Source of the DNA: DASWJS01 sp036397035
Lineage (GTDB): Bacteria > Actinomycetota > AC-67
Direction: 5' to 3'
Assembly (NCBI GenBank): GCA_036397035.1
Contig: DASWJS010000010.1
Coordinates: 62,001 to 126,000 of the forward strand
Length of the DNA stretch: 64,000 bases
Positions 17,798 through 25,995 of the stretch are shown here, piece by piece; position 1 is the first letter of the stretch; each line of letters starts with the position of its first letter. Under the pieces are notes generated by a model. The model did no database searches, was not told the origin of the DNA, and worked only from the letters and a program-made list of their open reading frames with translations. Position numbers and translations under genes: made by a program.

Positions 17798-18177
17798 GCG
17801 AATATCGCGTGGTGATCGAGCTGGACGAGACTGGCGCGTGGATCGCACGCATCCCGAGCATCCGCGGATGCCACACGTACGGGCGGACGCTCGGCGCGGC
17901 GAAGCGCCGCATCCGCGAGGCGTTGGGACTGTGGATCGCAAGGCCCGAGCGCGCCACGCTGACGTTCGACGTCCGGCTCCCTCGCGATCTTCGATCGGCG
18001 ATCCAGCCCGTCGAGCGCGCCCGTCAGCGGGCCGAGCGCGCGGGCCGCGACACCAAGCTAGCGCTCGCCCACGCGGCGCGGCGGCTCACCGACGCCGGAC
18101 TGTCGCTGCGCGATGCCGGCGACCTCCTCGGGCTCAGTCACCAGCGGGTGGCGCAGATCCTGGACGAGGCGGTCTAG
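17794..18177 (+). CDS. HicB-type antitoxin
   Basis: A 127-residue protein starting at the ATG that overlaps the hicA stop by 4 nt. Residues 1-50 form the HicB partial RNase-H-like domain (YRVVIELDETGAWIARIPSIRGCHTYGRT is its hallmark, given here in part as IPSIRGCHTYG). The C-terminus has a helix-turn-helix (SLRDAGDLLGLSHQRVAQIL), used for operator binding. It would neutralise HicA and repress the operon. Its 3' end overlaps the convergent response-regulator gene by 4 nt. Confidence 0.85.
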   Translation: MSEYRVVIELDETGAWIARIPSIRGCHTYGRTLGAAKRRIREALGLWIARPERATLTFDVRLPRDLRSAIQPVERARQRAERAGRDTKLALAHAARRLTDAGLSLRDAGDLLGLSHQRVAQILDEAV

Positions 18178-18884
18178 GGGCGATCGGGCGGGGCGATCTT
18201 GTAACCGAGGCCCCGCACGGTGACGAGCAGCTCGGGCCGGCGGGGATCGCGTTCGAGCTTCTGGCGCAGGCGCTTGACGTGGACGTCGAGGGTGCGGGTG
18301 TCCCCGAAGTAGTCGGGTCCCCAGATATCGGCGATGAGCATATCGCGCGTGCACAGCCGGCCGGCCCGCCGCATCAACGTCGCCAGCAAGTCGAACTCCT
18401 TCGGGGGGAGCGACAGCTCGTCGCCGTCGAGCCATGCCTCGTGGCGGTCGGGATCAAGGACCAGCCGGCCCACCGTCAGGACGGGGTCGGACTGCTCGGC
18501 CGGCGGCGCCGGTTGCGCGCGACGCAGCACGCTGCGCACGCGCGCGACCAGCTCGCGTGTGCTGAAGGGCTTGGTCAGGTAGTCGTCCGCCCCAAGCTCC
18601 AGGCCCACCACGCGATCAAGCTCGGAGGTCTTGGCGCTGACGATGACGATCGGCGTCCGGCCGTGCGCGCGGATCATGCGGCACAGGTCCTCGCCGGAGA
18701 TGCCCGGCAGCATCAGGTCCAGGACCACCAGGCCCGGCCGCTCCTCCCGGAAGCGCCGGGCCGCATCCGTGCCGTCGGCGGCAACCGAGCACGGGAAGCC
18801 CTCGCGTTCGAGGCCGTATCGCATCACGTCGGCGAGCGCGGGCTCGTCCTCCACGATGAGGACGCGAGTCGGGGCGATGTTCAC
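18174..18884 (-). CDS. Orphan OmpR/PhoB-family response regulator
   Basis: A 236-residue regulator from a GTG start; a second GTG one codon upstream is equally possible. The receiver has VEDEP at 10-14, Asp in VVLDLMLPG near 54, SAKTSELD and LTKPFS. The winged helix has LPPKEFDLLATLMRR, DIWGPDYFGDTRTLDVHVKRLRQK and TVRGLGYKI. No kinase gene adjoins it. Three tandem 11-nt TTCAC repeats lie 46-76 nt upstream in the direction of this gene, so it seems to be under PHO-type control or autoregulated. It is related to but distinct from the regulator at 8001, and could be the other member of a PhoP/RegX3-like pair. Confidence 0.88.
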   Translation of the reverse strand: MNIAPTRVLIVEDEPALADVMRYGLEREGFPCSVAADGTDAARRFREERPGLVVLDLMLPGISGEDLCRMIRAHGRTPIVIVSAKTSELDRVVGLELGADDYLTKPFSTRELVARVRSVLRRAQPAPPAEQSDPVLTVGRLVLDPDRHEAWLDGDELSLPPKEFDLLATLMRRAGRLCTRDMLIADIWGPDYFGDTRTLDVHVKRLRQKLERDPRRPELLVTVRGLGYKIAPPDRP

Positions 18885-18929
18885 CACCGCGAGCGTAGGA
18901 CGGCGCGAGGCGGCCGTTCGGCTCCCGTT

Positions 18930-18960
18930 GTGAAGCCTCCGTGAACGCTTCGTGAGAAGT
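18930..18960 (-). promoter_or_regulatory. Triple PHO-like repeat before the orphan regulator
   Basis: On the minus strand TTCAC or CTCAC recurs at exact 11-nt spacing three times (plus-strand GTGAA at 18930 and 18941, GTGAG at 18952). The array is about 46 nt before the GTG start, a normal activator position. Confidence 0.6.
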
Positions 18961-18983
18961 TGCGCGGGCGGTCGTCGCCGAAG

Positions 18984-19005
18984 GTTCACGCTCCGTTCAG
19001 GTGGT
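18984..19005 (+). promoter_or_regulatory. PHO-like direct repeat oriented toward the eis-like gene
   Basis: Two 11-nt units, GTTCACGCTCC and GTTCAGGTGGT, begin at 18984 and 18995 on the plus strand. They are 24 nt from the oppositely oriented triple repeat and about 140 nt before the acetyltransferase ATG at 19144. The rest of the 259-nt intergenic region shows no gene. Confidence 0.55.
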
Positions 19006-19143
19006 CGCAGCGGCCCGTCCACGAAGCCGGGGTATCGTCGGCTCGCGTTCGGGAGCCCCGTCCGCCACCGGGGGTGACCTGCTTCCCTGGGCCACGCCCG
19101 GTGCGTCGCCGCCGTCGCCACCGTTGCTACGCTCGCGCGCGCG

Positions 19144-20310
19144 ATGAACCCGATGCGGATCGCCACCGCCGACGACGTCGAGGTCGTCGCCGCGCTCCGC
19201 TCGCACGCCTTCAACGTGCACGGCGCGTCCCTCGAACGGGCCAAGGCCGAGTTCGACCCGGCCATGAACCGCGTGCTGGAGGACGGCGGTCGGGTCCGGG
19301 CGACGCTTCGCATCTGGGCGATCGGACACTGGTTCGGCGGCCGGGTCGTGCCCAGCGCAGGAATCGCGGGCGTCGCGGTCGCCGCGGAGGCGCGCGGCAA
19401 GGGCCTTGGCTCGCAGATCCTCGTCGAGACCCTGGCCGAGCAGCGCGCCGCCGGCATCCCGATCTCCTCGCTGTATCCCGCGACGGCGTACATGTACCGC
19501 CAAGCCGGCTACGGCTACGGAGGTACACGCCACACCTGGACGACCTCACTCGGGCACCTGCCGAGCGCACGCGACGTCGACGTCGAGCCGTTCGACTCGG
19601 CCGCCGTCGTTTCGCGCGCGTACGAGCGCTTCGCGGCGGCGAACAACGGGTTGCTCGCGCGCGACGAGCAGTGGTGGGCCGAGCGAGTCCTGCAAACGTG
19701 GGACGACAGCCCGAACTACCGCTACCTCGTTCGCGAAGCGGGCGAGGTGACCGGCTACATCGTCTACTCGCTCGTCCGGCAGACCGACGACTGGCGGAGC
19801 CTGATCAGCGCGCGCGACTTCGTGTGGCTGACGCCGGGCGCCGGCCGGGCGCTGCTGAGCCTCGGCTCGCTGCACCGATCGACTGCCTCGCGAATGAACT
19901 GGATCGGGGGCGCGACCGAGCCGCTCGCCAACCTGCTGCGCGAGGACCGCATCGAGGACAAGGGCGCCTTCCGCTGGATGCTGCGGCTGCTCGACGTGCC
20001 GGCGGCCGTGGAGGCGCGCGGCTACAACCCGCTGCTCGAAACCGGCGTCACGATCGGCGTGCGCGATCGGCTCTTCGCCGACAACGCCGGGCCCTGGCGG
20101 GTCGAGGTCTCCGGCGGGCGAGCCAAGGTCGCGCCGGCGGGGCGCGCCGAGGCCGAGGCCGACGTGGAAGCCTGGGCTTCGATCTGGTCGGGACACCTCT
20201 CGCCCGCGGACGCGGTGCGCACGGGCGTCTTGACCGCCGGTGACGACGCGCTGCGCGCGCTCGAGCTGATCTTCGCCGGCCCGCCGCCCTGGCTGGGCGA
20301 CTTCTTCTAG
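19144..20310 (+). CDS. Eis-like GNAT-family N-acetyltransferase
   Basis: A 388-residue member of the Eis family (enhanced intracellular survival; lysine or aminoglycoside acetylation in characterised members). The N-terminal GNAT domain carries the acetyl-CoA loop AGVAVAAEARGKGLGSQIL near 77-95, and the YMYRQAGYGYGG segment near 120 is typical of Eis. A second, degenerate GNAT domain (YLVREAGEVTGYIVYSL) and a C-terminal SCP2-like domain (residues about 295-388) complete the tripartite architecture. The C-terminus ends in Phe, and in Eis the terminal carboxylate acts as base. It overlaps the convergent asd gene by 4 nt. Substrate unknown. Confidence 0.82.
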   Translation: MNPMRIATADDVEVVAALRSHAFNVHGASLERAKAEFDPAMNRVLEDGGRVRATLRIWAIGHWFGGRVVPSAGIAGVAVAAEARGKGLGSQILVETLAEQRAAGIPISSLYPATAYMYRQAGYGYGGTRHTWTTSLGHLPSARDVDVEPFDSAAVVSRAYERFAAANNGLLARDEQWWAERVLQTWDDSPNYRYLVREAGEVTGYIVYSLVRQTDDWRSLISARDFVWLTPGAGRALLSLGSLHRSTASRMNWIGGATEPLANLLREDRIEDKGAFRWMLRLLDVPAAVEARGYNPLLETGVTIGVRDRLFADNAGPWRVEVSGGRAKVAPAGRAEAEADVEAWASIWSGHLSPADAVRTGVLTAGDDALRALELIFAGPPPWLGDFF

Positions 20311-21338
20311 GCCAGGCCTTCGGCGACGAGCAGCTCGGCGATCTGCACGGCGTTGAGGGCCGCGCCCTTGCGCAGGTTGTCGCAAGCCGAGAAGAAGCCG
20401 AGCGCGCCCGGGTGATCGGGATCGTTGCGGATGCGGCCCACGATCGCCTTGTCGCCGCCGGCGGCGTCCAGCGGCGTGGGGTAGCGGCCGGCGGGGCCGT
20501 CGTCTTCGACGGCGACGCCGGGCGCGGAGGCGAGCGCGGCGCGCGCCTCTGCGGCGTCGATCGGGCGGTCGAACTCCACCCATGCGCTCACGCCGTGACC
20601 CACGACGGTCGGCACGCGCACGGCCGTGGTGAAGATGTCGATGCGCGCGTCGAGGATCTTGTTGACCTCCTCGTGCACGCGCCGTTCCTCGCTCGTCCGG
20701 CCGAGGTCGTCGAAGCCGCCCACGCGCGGGATCACGTTGAACGCGATCGGGTGCGTGAACGCGCGTCCGGCGGGAACGTCCACGGCGCCGTTCGCAACCG
20801 CGTCACGCTCGGGCAGCAGCTTTTCGAGCTGCTCGTAGAGGTCCTCGACGCCGGCGACGCCGGCGCCGGACACCGACTGGTAGCTCGAGGCGATGACGCG
20901 GCGCGCGCCGGCCGCCCGGTGCAGCGGCGCGAGCGGCATCAGCAGCGTGACCATCGTGCAGTTGGGGTTGGCGAGGATCCCGGAGTGCGTGCGTGCGGCG
21001 GGCGCGTTCACCTCCGGCACGACGAGCGGCACGTCGGGCTTCATGCGAAAGGCCGACGAGTTGTCGACGTGGACGGCGCGCGTCCTAACCTTGGGCACCC
21101 ATTCGCTCGCCACCTCGTCGGGCGTGTCCCACAAGACCAGGTCGAGCCCTTCGAACGCGCGCTCGGAGATCACGGTCACCGGGATTGCCTCGCCCAGGAA
21201 GCTCACCGACTTGCCGGCGCTGCGCTCGCTGGCGATCGGCCGTAGCGCGTCGAGCGGGAAGTCCCGCTCCTCCAGGATCCGCAGCACGTTGCGCCCGACC
21301 GCGCCCGTGGCGCCGACGACCCCCACGTTCTTACCCAT
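20307..21338 (-). CDS. asd: Aspartate-semialdehyde dehydrogenase
   Basis: A 343-residue enzyme converting aspartyl phosphate to aspartate semialdehyde with NADPH, the second step of the lysine, threonine, methionine and diaminopimelate pathway. NADP-binding GATGAVGRNVLRILEERDFP is at 9-28, the catalytic Cys in NPNCTMVTLLMPL near 129, and substrate-binding RVPTVVGHG with His near 243. Length is normal. The pathway partner lysC lies nearby at 22,080 but is separated by a toxin-antitoxin pair inserted between the two. Confidence 0.93.
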   Translation of the reverse strand: MGKNVGVVGATGAVGRNVLRILEERDFPLDALRPIASERSAGKSVSFLGEAIPVTVISERAFEGLDLVLWDTPDEVASEWVPKVRTRAVHVDNSSAFRMKPDVPLVVPEVNAPAARTHSGILANPNCTMVTLLMPLAPLHRAAGARRVIASSYQSVSGAGVAGVEDLYEQLEKLLPERDAVANGAVDVPAGRAFTHPIAFNVIPRVGGFDDLGRTSEERRVHEEVNKILDARIDIFTTAVRVPTVVGHGVSAWVEFDRPIDAAEARAALASAPGVAVEDDGPAGRYPTPLDAAGGDKAIVGRIRNDPDHPGALGFFSACDNLRKGAALNAVQIAELLVAEGLA

Positions 21339-21379
21339 GGCCCGCGATTATCGCAGGTTCGACCCGAGCCTCCCGGACT

Positions 21380-21403
21380 ATACGCATGCTACTGTATGTG
21401 TAT
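21380..21403. promoter_or_regulatory. Operator-like inverted repeat at the vapB start
   Basis: ATACGCAT and ATGTGTAT (7 of 8 bases complementary) are separated by 8 nt and cover both possible ATG codons (21396, 21402) of the antitoxin. Such palindromes bind the antitoxin or the complex for autoregulation. The short upstream leader suggests a leaderless transcript. Confidence 0.5.
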
Positions 21404-21647
21404 GTTATCGGAGCGGCTGCAGATACTGATCGACCCGGGGCGGCGGGCGCGGCTCGAAGCGGAGGCACGACGGCGAGGGGTGTCCGTCGCCTCGCTGATT
21501 CGTGAGGCCATCGATCGAACGTTCCCCGCCACGACGCAGGAGCGACTGCGGGCATGGGAGCGGATCGCCGCCGCCGAGGCCATGCCCGTGCCCCATGAGG
21601 GCGAGCTGCGCGCGGAGATCGACGCCATTCGGAGCAGGCGCGCGTGA
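21396..21647 (+). CDS. Ribbon-helix-helix antitoxin (VapB-like)
   Basis: An 83-residue protein, or 81 if the second ATG (MLSERLQ) is used. The N-terminal RHH motif is LSERLQILIDPGRRARLEAEARRRGVSVASLIREAIDR, of which SVASLIREAIDR forms the second helix pair. The C-terminal half is a charged helix that would wrap the toxin. The stop overlaps the start of the PIN-domain gene (GTGA). It is inserted between asd and lysC. Confidence 0.82.
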   Translation: MCMLSERLQILIDPGRRARLEAEARRRGVSVASLIREAIDRTFPATTQERLRAWERIAAAEAMPVPHEGELRAEIDAIRSRRA

Positions 21648-22078
21648 TCGTCGTCGACACGACGATCCTGGTCTACGCGCTGGGGACCGATCATCCCCTA
21701 CGCGGTCCGTGCCGCGCCGTAATGCGGCTCGCGGGCTCGGGCGAGCTAGAGGTGCGCTCGACGGTCGAGGTCGTTCAGGAGTTCGCCCACGTCCGTGCGC
21801 GCCGGCAGGGCCGCAAGGAGGCGGCGGCGCGAGCACGGGACTATGCACGGCTGCTGTCGCCGCTCATCCGCCCGGGTGAGGACGAACTATTCGCCGGCAT
21901 GGAACTGTTCGCAGGCGAGGATGGGCTCGGCGCGTTCGACGCCGTGCTCGCGGCGACGGCTCGAGCGCGAGGCGCGACGCTGCTGTCCGCAGACCGAGGA
22001 TTCGCCGGCATCGAAGACCTTCGGTATGTCGATCCGACGACGCCGGACCTCGAGCGGCACCTGGCGGATTCGAGCTGA
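21644..22078 (+). CDS. PIN-domain toxin (VapC-like)
   Basis: A 144-residue predicted ribonuclease. The PIN acidic residues are present: D5 in VVDTTILVYAL, E47-like in VEVVQEFAHV, D98 in GAFDAVLAATA and D115 in LLSADRGF. The GTG start overlaps the antitoxin stop by 4 nt. VapC toxins cleave tRNA or rRNA when freed from the antitoxin. It is followed without a gap by the convergent lysC. Confidence 0.85.
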   Translation: MIVVDTTILVYALGTDHPLRGPCRAVMRLAGSGELEVRSTVEVVQEFAHVRARRQGRKEAAARARDYARLLSPLIRPGEDELFAGMELFAGEDGLGAFDAVLAATARARGATLLSADRGFAGIEDLRYVDPTTPDLERHLADSS

Positions 22079-22079
22079 G

Positions 22080-23330
22080 CTATGCGGGGTGCTCTTCGCG
22101 CGCGCCGGCTTCGTCCGGCAGCGCGAAGCGCTCGTGCACGGCGGTGACGGCGCGCGCGGTGTCTTCCTCGCGGACGACGCAACTGATGCGGATCGTCGAA
22201 GTCGAGATCATCTCGATGTTCACGCCCGCGTCGGAGAGCGCGGCGAACATGTCCGCGGCGACGCCCGGATGCGACTTCATGCCGGCGCCGATCAGCGAGA
22301 CCTTCGCGATCGCCTCGTCGTACTCGACGCCGGCCGCGCCGACCTCCTCGACCACCGGCCCGAGCGTGGCCTTCGTGTCGGCGATCTGGTCCCGCGGGAC
22401 CGTGAAGGAGATGTCGGTCACGCCCGCCGTCGACACGTTCTGCACGATCATGTCGACGTTGATCCCGGCGGCGGCCACGGTGCCGAACAGCCGAGCCGCG
22501 ACGCCCGGCTTGTCGGGCACGCCGTGGACGGTGACCTTGGCCTCGGACGTGTCGTGGGTCACGCCCGAGATGATCGCCTTCTCCATCCGCTCGTCTTCCT
22601 CCCTGATGAACGTGCCCGAACCGTCGCCGAAGCTGGACGCGACACGGATCAGCACGCCGTAGTTTCGAGCGTACTCGACCGAGCGCGCGGCCAGAACGCG
22701 CGCGCCGCTCGCGGCCATCTCCAGCATCTCCTCGTAGGACACCGCGTGCAGCAAGCGCGCGGCCGGCACGATGCGCGGGTCCGCGGTGTAGACGCCGTCG
22801 ACATCGGTAAAGATCTCGCACAGCTCGGCGCCGAGCGCCGCGGCGATGGCGACCGCGGTCGTGTCGGAAGCCCCGCGCCCCATGGTCGTGACGTCGAGCG
22901 TGTCGTCGCTCACGCCCTGGAACCCCGCCACGATCACGACCTTGCCCTGGTCGAGTCCTTCCCGCAGCCGCCGCGAGCGGATCTCCTTGATCTTTGCTCG
23001 CCCGTGATCCGCGGTCGTGATGATCCCGGCTTGCGAGCCGGTGAAGGACACGGCTTCCTCACCCAGCTCGTGGATCGCCATCGCCAGCAGCGCCATCGAG
23101 ATGCGCTCGCCCGCGGTCAGCAGCATGTCCAGCTCGCGGCCTTGGGGCATGGAGGTGATCCGGCTCGCCAGCTCGATCAGCTCGTCGGTGGTGCTCCCCA
23201 TCGCGCTGACGACGACCAGCACGTCGCGCCCGCCCCGCTTGGTCTCGACCACGCGGCGCGCGACGCTCTTGATGCGCTCGGCGTCGCCGACGGAGGTCCC
23301 GCCGTATTTCTGCACGACGAGCGCGCTCAC
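22080..23330 (-). CDS. lysC: Aspartokinase
   Basis: A 416-residue class with kinase domain plus two ACT domains. It phosphorylates aspartate, the first committed step to diaminopimelate, lysine, threonine and methionine. VQKYGGTSVGDAERI at 5-19 binds ATP and aspartate; GFQGVSDD, TTMGRGASDTTAVAIAAAL and FTDVDGVYTADPRIV complete the catalytic core. ACT domains start near 265 and 345. The GTG start overlaps the plsY stop by 4 nt; an open frame extends further upstream through plsY but is not coding. Feedback inhibition by threonine and lysine is usual for this type. Confidence 0.93.
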   Translation of the reverse strand: MSALVVQKYGGTSVGDAERIKSVARRVVETKRGGRDVLVVVSAMGSTTDELIELASRITSMPQGRELDMLLTAGERISMALLAMAIHELGEEAVSFTGSQAGIITTADHGRAKIKEIRSRRLREGLDQGKVVIVAGFQGVSDDTLDVTTMGRGASDTTAVAIAAALGAELCEIFTDVDGVYTADPRIVPAARLLHAVSYEEMLEMAASGARVLAARSVEYARNYGVLIRVASSFGDGSGTFIREEDERMEKAIISGVTHDTSEAKVTVHGVPDKPGVAARLFGTVAAAGINVDMIVQNVSTAGVTDISFTVPRDQIADTKATLGPVVEEVGAAGVEYDEAIAKVSLIGAGMKSHPGVAADMFAALSDAGVNIEMISTSTIRISCVVREEDTARAVTAVHERFALPDEAGAREEHPA

Positions 23331-23962
23331 GGCTCGGCCCTCGCCGGCAGGTCGAAGAAGAGCCTGCGCGCCAGCGTGCGCGCGGCGGGAGCGCCCGCCG
23401 CTCGCTCGGCGCCGTAGCCGTCGAGCCGCCGCAACGCGATCACCACCGCGATCGCGCCCGCCATCGCCACGAGCGCGCCGTCGTAGCCGAACAGCCACGC
23501 GAGCACCGGCAGCAGGACGAACCCGATGCTGGTGCCCTGGCCGCCGCGGCGCGCGATGGTACCGCCGAGCGCGATCACGCCCGTACCCACCATCGCGCGG
23601 GGGATCAGCGCGAGCGCGACGCCGGCCGCCGCCGACAGTCCGCGTCCCGCGGTGTGGCGAAGGTAGGGCGGGAACGAGTGTCCCAGCACCGCAGCCGTTC
23701 CCATGAATGCCAGCGTGCCGGATCCCGCGCCGGCGATCGAGGCGGCCAGCGCCGGAGCGAACCCCTTGACCACATCCAGCACGATGGCGACGACGCCTGC
23801 CGTTCGCCCCGCGTGCCAGAGCAGGTAATGGGCGTCCCCCTGCGACTCGGCGCGGCGCATCCGGGCGACCGCGTCGTGATGCCCCGACAGACGCGCGACG
23901 ATCCATGCGCTCGGGATGGTCCCGGCGGCATAGGCAAGCGCGATCCACCCGAGCGTCCGCAT
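23327..23962 (-). CDS. plsY: Glycerol-3-phosphate acyltransferase PlsY
   Basis: A 211-residue integral membrane protein that transfers acyl groups from acyl phosphate to glycerol-3-phosphate, starting phospholipid synthesis. The first helix GWIALAYAAGTIPSAWIVAR, VVAIVLDVVKGFAPAL with the conserved Asp-Lys pair, LGHSFPPYLRHTAGRG and GRGLSAAAGVAL are close to PlsY motifs. The GKG loop appears as GRG and the conserved G-N-P motif is altered, so this may be a divergent paralogue. It is coupled to lysC by a GTGA overlap. Confidence 0.75.
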   Translation of the reverse strand: MRTLGWIALAYAAGTIPSAWIVARLSGHHDAVARMRRAESQGDAHYLLWHAGRTAGVVAIVLDVVKGFAPALAASIAGAGSGTLAFMGTAAVLGHSFPPYLRHTAGRGLSAAAGVALALIPRAMVGTGVIALGGTIARRGGQGTSIGFVLLPVLAWLFGYDGALVAMAGAIAVVIALRRLDGYGAERAAGAPAARTLARRLFFDLPARAEP

Positions 23963-24027
23963 GCCGCCATTCCATCACACGCGCCGAGGTCGCGGCATCC
24001 GGCGACGGTGCCGGTACCCTCGAAGCG

Positions 24028-25374
24028 GTGAGAGGGGAACATCACGCCGCTGCGGCGGGCGGGCTCGGCGGGTCGCTCGCCGGCTTCGGAGAGATCCTGC
24101 GCATTCGTGACTTCCGCCTGCTGTTCGTCGGTCAAGCCGCGTCGGCGCTCGGCGACTGGGTGGGCACGCTCGCCTTCATCGCGGCCGCCGACCACCTCGC
24201 GCCCGACCGCCCCGCGGCCGTCGCGGTCGTGCTCATCCTGCGGCTGCTCCCGTCCTTCTTCGCCACGCCCATCGGCGGCGTGCTCTCGGACCGATGGGAT
24301 CGCAAACGCCTGATGGTCGCGAGCGACCTCATCCGCTTCGGCATCATCGCGCTGGTGCCGTTCGTGCCGAAGCTCGGCGTGCTGTACGCGCTGGCCTTCG
24401 GACAGGAGATCTTCTCGCTGTTCTTCCTGCCCGCGCGCGACGCGAGCCTGCCGAACCTCGTGCCGAAGGAACGCCTGGAGCCCGCGAACGCGCTCATCAT
24501 GGGCTCGTCGTTCGGCGCGATCCCTCTCTCGGGGCCGATCTTCGCGCTGCTCGCGCTTGCGGGCGCGCACTTCCCGTCGTCGCTGCCGGGGGCCTTCGTC
24601 TTCCACGAGCGTCCGTGGGCCTTCGCGTTCGCGTTCGACGCGCTGACCTTCCTGGTCTCGGCATGGCTGATCCAGCGGATGACGCTGCCCGACCGCGAGC
24701 CGGACGGACAGGAGACGCCGCCAATGCTCGACGCCGCCAGGCAGGGCGCGCGCTACGTGATGGAACGCCCGCTCTTGCGCGGCCTGGCGGCGGCGGTGTC
24801 GTTCGGGATGCTGGGCGGCGGAGTGCTCTTCGCGCTGGGCATCGGCTACGTCCACGACACGCTCGGAGGCGGCAACGTCGAGTTCGGCTGGCTGATGGGG
24901 CTCTTCGGCGCGGGGATGGTCCTCGGCTTCGTCATCTCGCAGGCCGTGCGACACAGCGTGATCGGCTCGGTGCGCGCGTCGCTGCTCGCCATGGGCGCGA
25001 TCCTGGCTTTCATGGCCGTTTTCGCAACGCTGTGGATCGCCTACCTGACCGCCGTCGGGTTCGGCGCGGCGTTCTCGGTCAGCCTGATCGTAGCGATGAG
25101 TGCCGTGCAGGCTCACGCCGCCGACGCATTCCGCGGACGCGTGATGGGGTTCGTGCACATGCTCGTCCGCGGGGCGCTGTCGGTCGGCGCATTGGTGTCG
25201 GCGGGCGTCGCGTCATTGGTGGGCGAGCGCGGGCTCGGCTTCGCCGGCGCGGATCTCGACAAGAACCAGTTCGCGCTGCTCGTCGCCGGAGGCCTGATCG
25301 GCGCCGGCTCCGTCAGCGTCCGCCGTGCGGGCGCCGGTGTGGCTGAGGCTGCTAATCCGCAAGAGGCGGGCTAG
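24028..25374 (+). CDS. Major facilitator superfamily transporter
   Basis: A 448-residue protein with about twelve hydrophobic helices. The loop between helices 2 and 3 is GGVLSDRWDRKRLMVASD, the MFS A-motif, and the conserved charged elements RLLPSFFATP and ALVPFVPKLG support an Entericidin/antibiotic-efflux-like family (MFS_3, Pfam PF05977-like). The GTG start is the first in-frame start after the divergent plsY promoter region. Substrate unknown. It ends 62 nt before the next gene. Confidence 0.85.
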   Translation: MRGEHHAAAAGGLGGSLAGFGEILRIRDFRLLFVGQAASALGDWVGTLAFIAAADHLAPDRPAAVAVVLILRLLPSFFATPIGGVLSDRWDRKRLMVASDLIRFGIIALVPFVPKLGVLYALAFGQEIFSLFFLPARDASLPNLVPKERLEPANALIMGSSFGAIPLSGPIFALLALAGAHFPSSLPGAFVFHERPWAFAFAFDALTFLVSAWLIQRMTLPDREPDGQETPPMLDAARQGARYVMERPLLRGLAAAVSFGMLGGGVLFALGIGYVHDTLGGGNVEFGWLMGLFGAGMVLGFVISQAVRHSVIGSVRASLLAMGAILAFMAVFATLWIAYLTAVGFGAAFSVSLIVAMSAVQAHAADAFRGRVMGFVHMLVRGALSVGALVSAGVASLVGERGLGFAGADLDKNQFALLVAGGLIGAGSVSVRRAGAGVAEAANPQEAG

Positions 25375-25436
25375 CGCGGTCGGCCGGAACAAGTACCGCT
25401 GCTAGTATCCCGGACACAATTCACCAAGGGGGAGCC

Positions 25437-25940
25437 ATGCGTCGCAGGATTGTTCTCGTTCTCGCCAGCACGCTTTCGTTGATCGCCCTTCCGGCTCAAC
25501 ACGCAGTCGCCGACGACCCGATCCCGATAGGGCCATGTGCCCTGGATGATTTCTCACAAGACGGCGCAAACTGGAATTGGAACGGGCACATCGGTCCAGA
25601 GAACGAAGATCTCAAGTGCACGGCCGACGTCAAATACCGCTTGGAGTTCAAAGTCATCAAGGCGGCCGGCCTTTTTACCAACTGGACTGACTACAAGGTT
25701 CGTCAGAACCCGAGCGACGGCGGGTTCAGCAGTAGTTTCGGCAAAGAGATACCCGAGTGGGATCCTCTCATCATCGTGGAGGAGGAAGGCATCTTTAAGG
25801 GGCGGATCTCGATCGAACTCAAGTATCGAGACGGAACAACTACTCCCGTCTTGTATGAGGAATTCGGCCCGCTCGACTGCGAGATCCGAGGAGACAGCCG
25901 AACAGACGGATGCTGGCCGAACTTGAACGACAATCCTTGA
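25437..25940 (+). CDS. Small secreted protein of unknown function
   Basis: A 167-residue protein with a Sec signal peptide (RRRIVLVLASTLSLIALPAQHAVA, cleaved near residue 25) behind AAGGGGG. The mature part is acidic, rich in Trp, Asn and Asp, with three or four Cys (CALDD, LKCTAD, LDCEIR, DGCWPNL) that could form two disulfides. Beta-strand-like alternation (YRLEFKVIK, RISIELKYRD) suggests a beta-sandwich. I do not recognise a family. Codon use is visibly more AT-rich than in neighbours, as in the ABC genes that follow, suggesting acquisition together. Confidence 0.7.
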   Translation: MRRRIVLVLASTLSLIALPAQHAVADDPIPIGPCALDDFSQDGANWNWNGHIGPENEDLKCTADVKYRLEFKVIKAAGLFTNWTDYKVRQNPSDGGFSSSFGKEIPEWDPLIIVEEEGIFKGRISIELKYRDGTTTPVLYEEFGPLDCEIRGDSRTDGCWPNLNDNP

Positions 25941-25995
25941 TTCGACCTGCGGTCGCGCCCCTCGCCGTGCTCGGTCTGAGCCCTTCGGCAAAACC

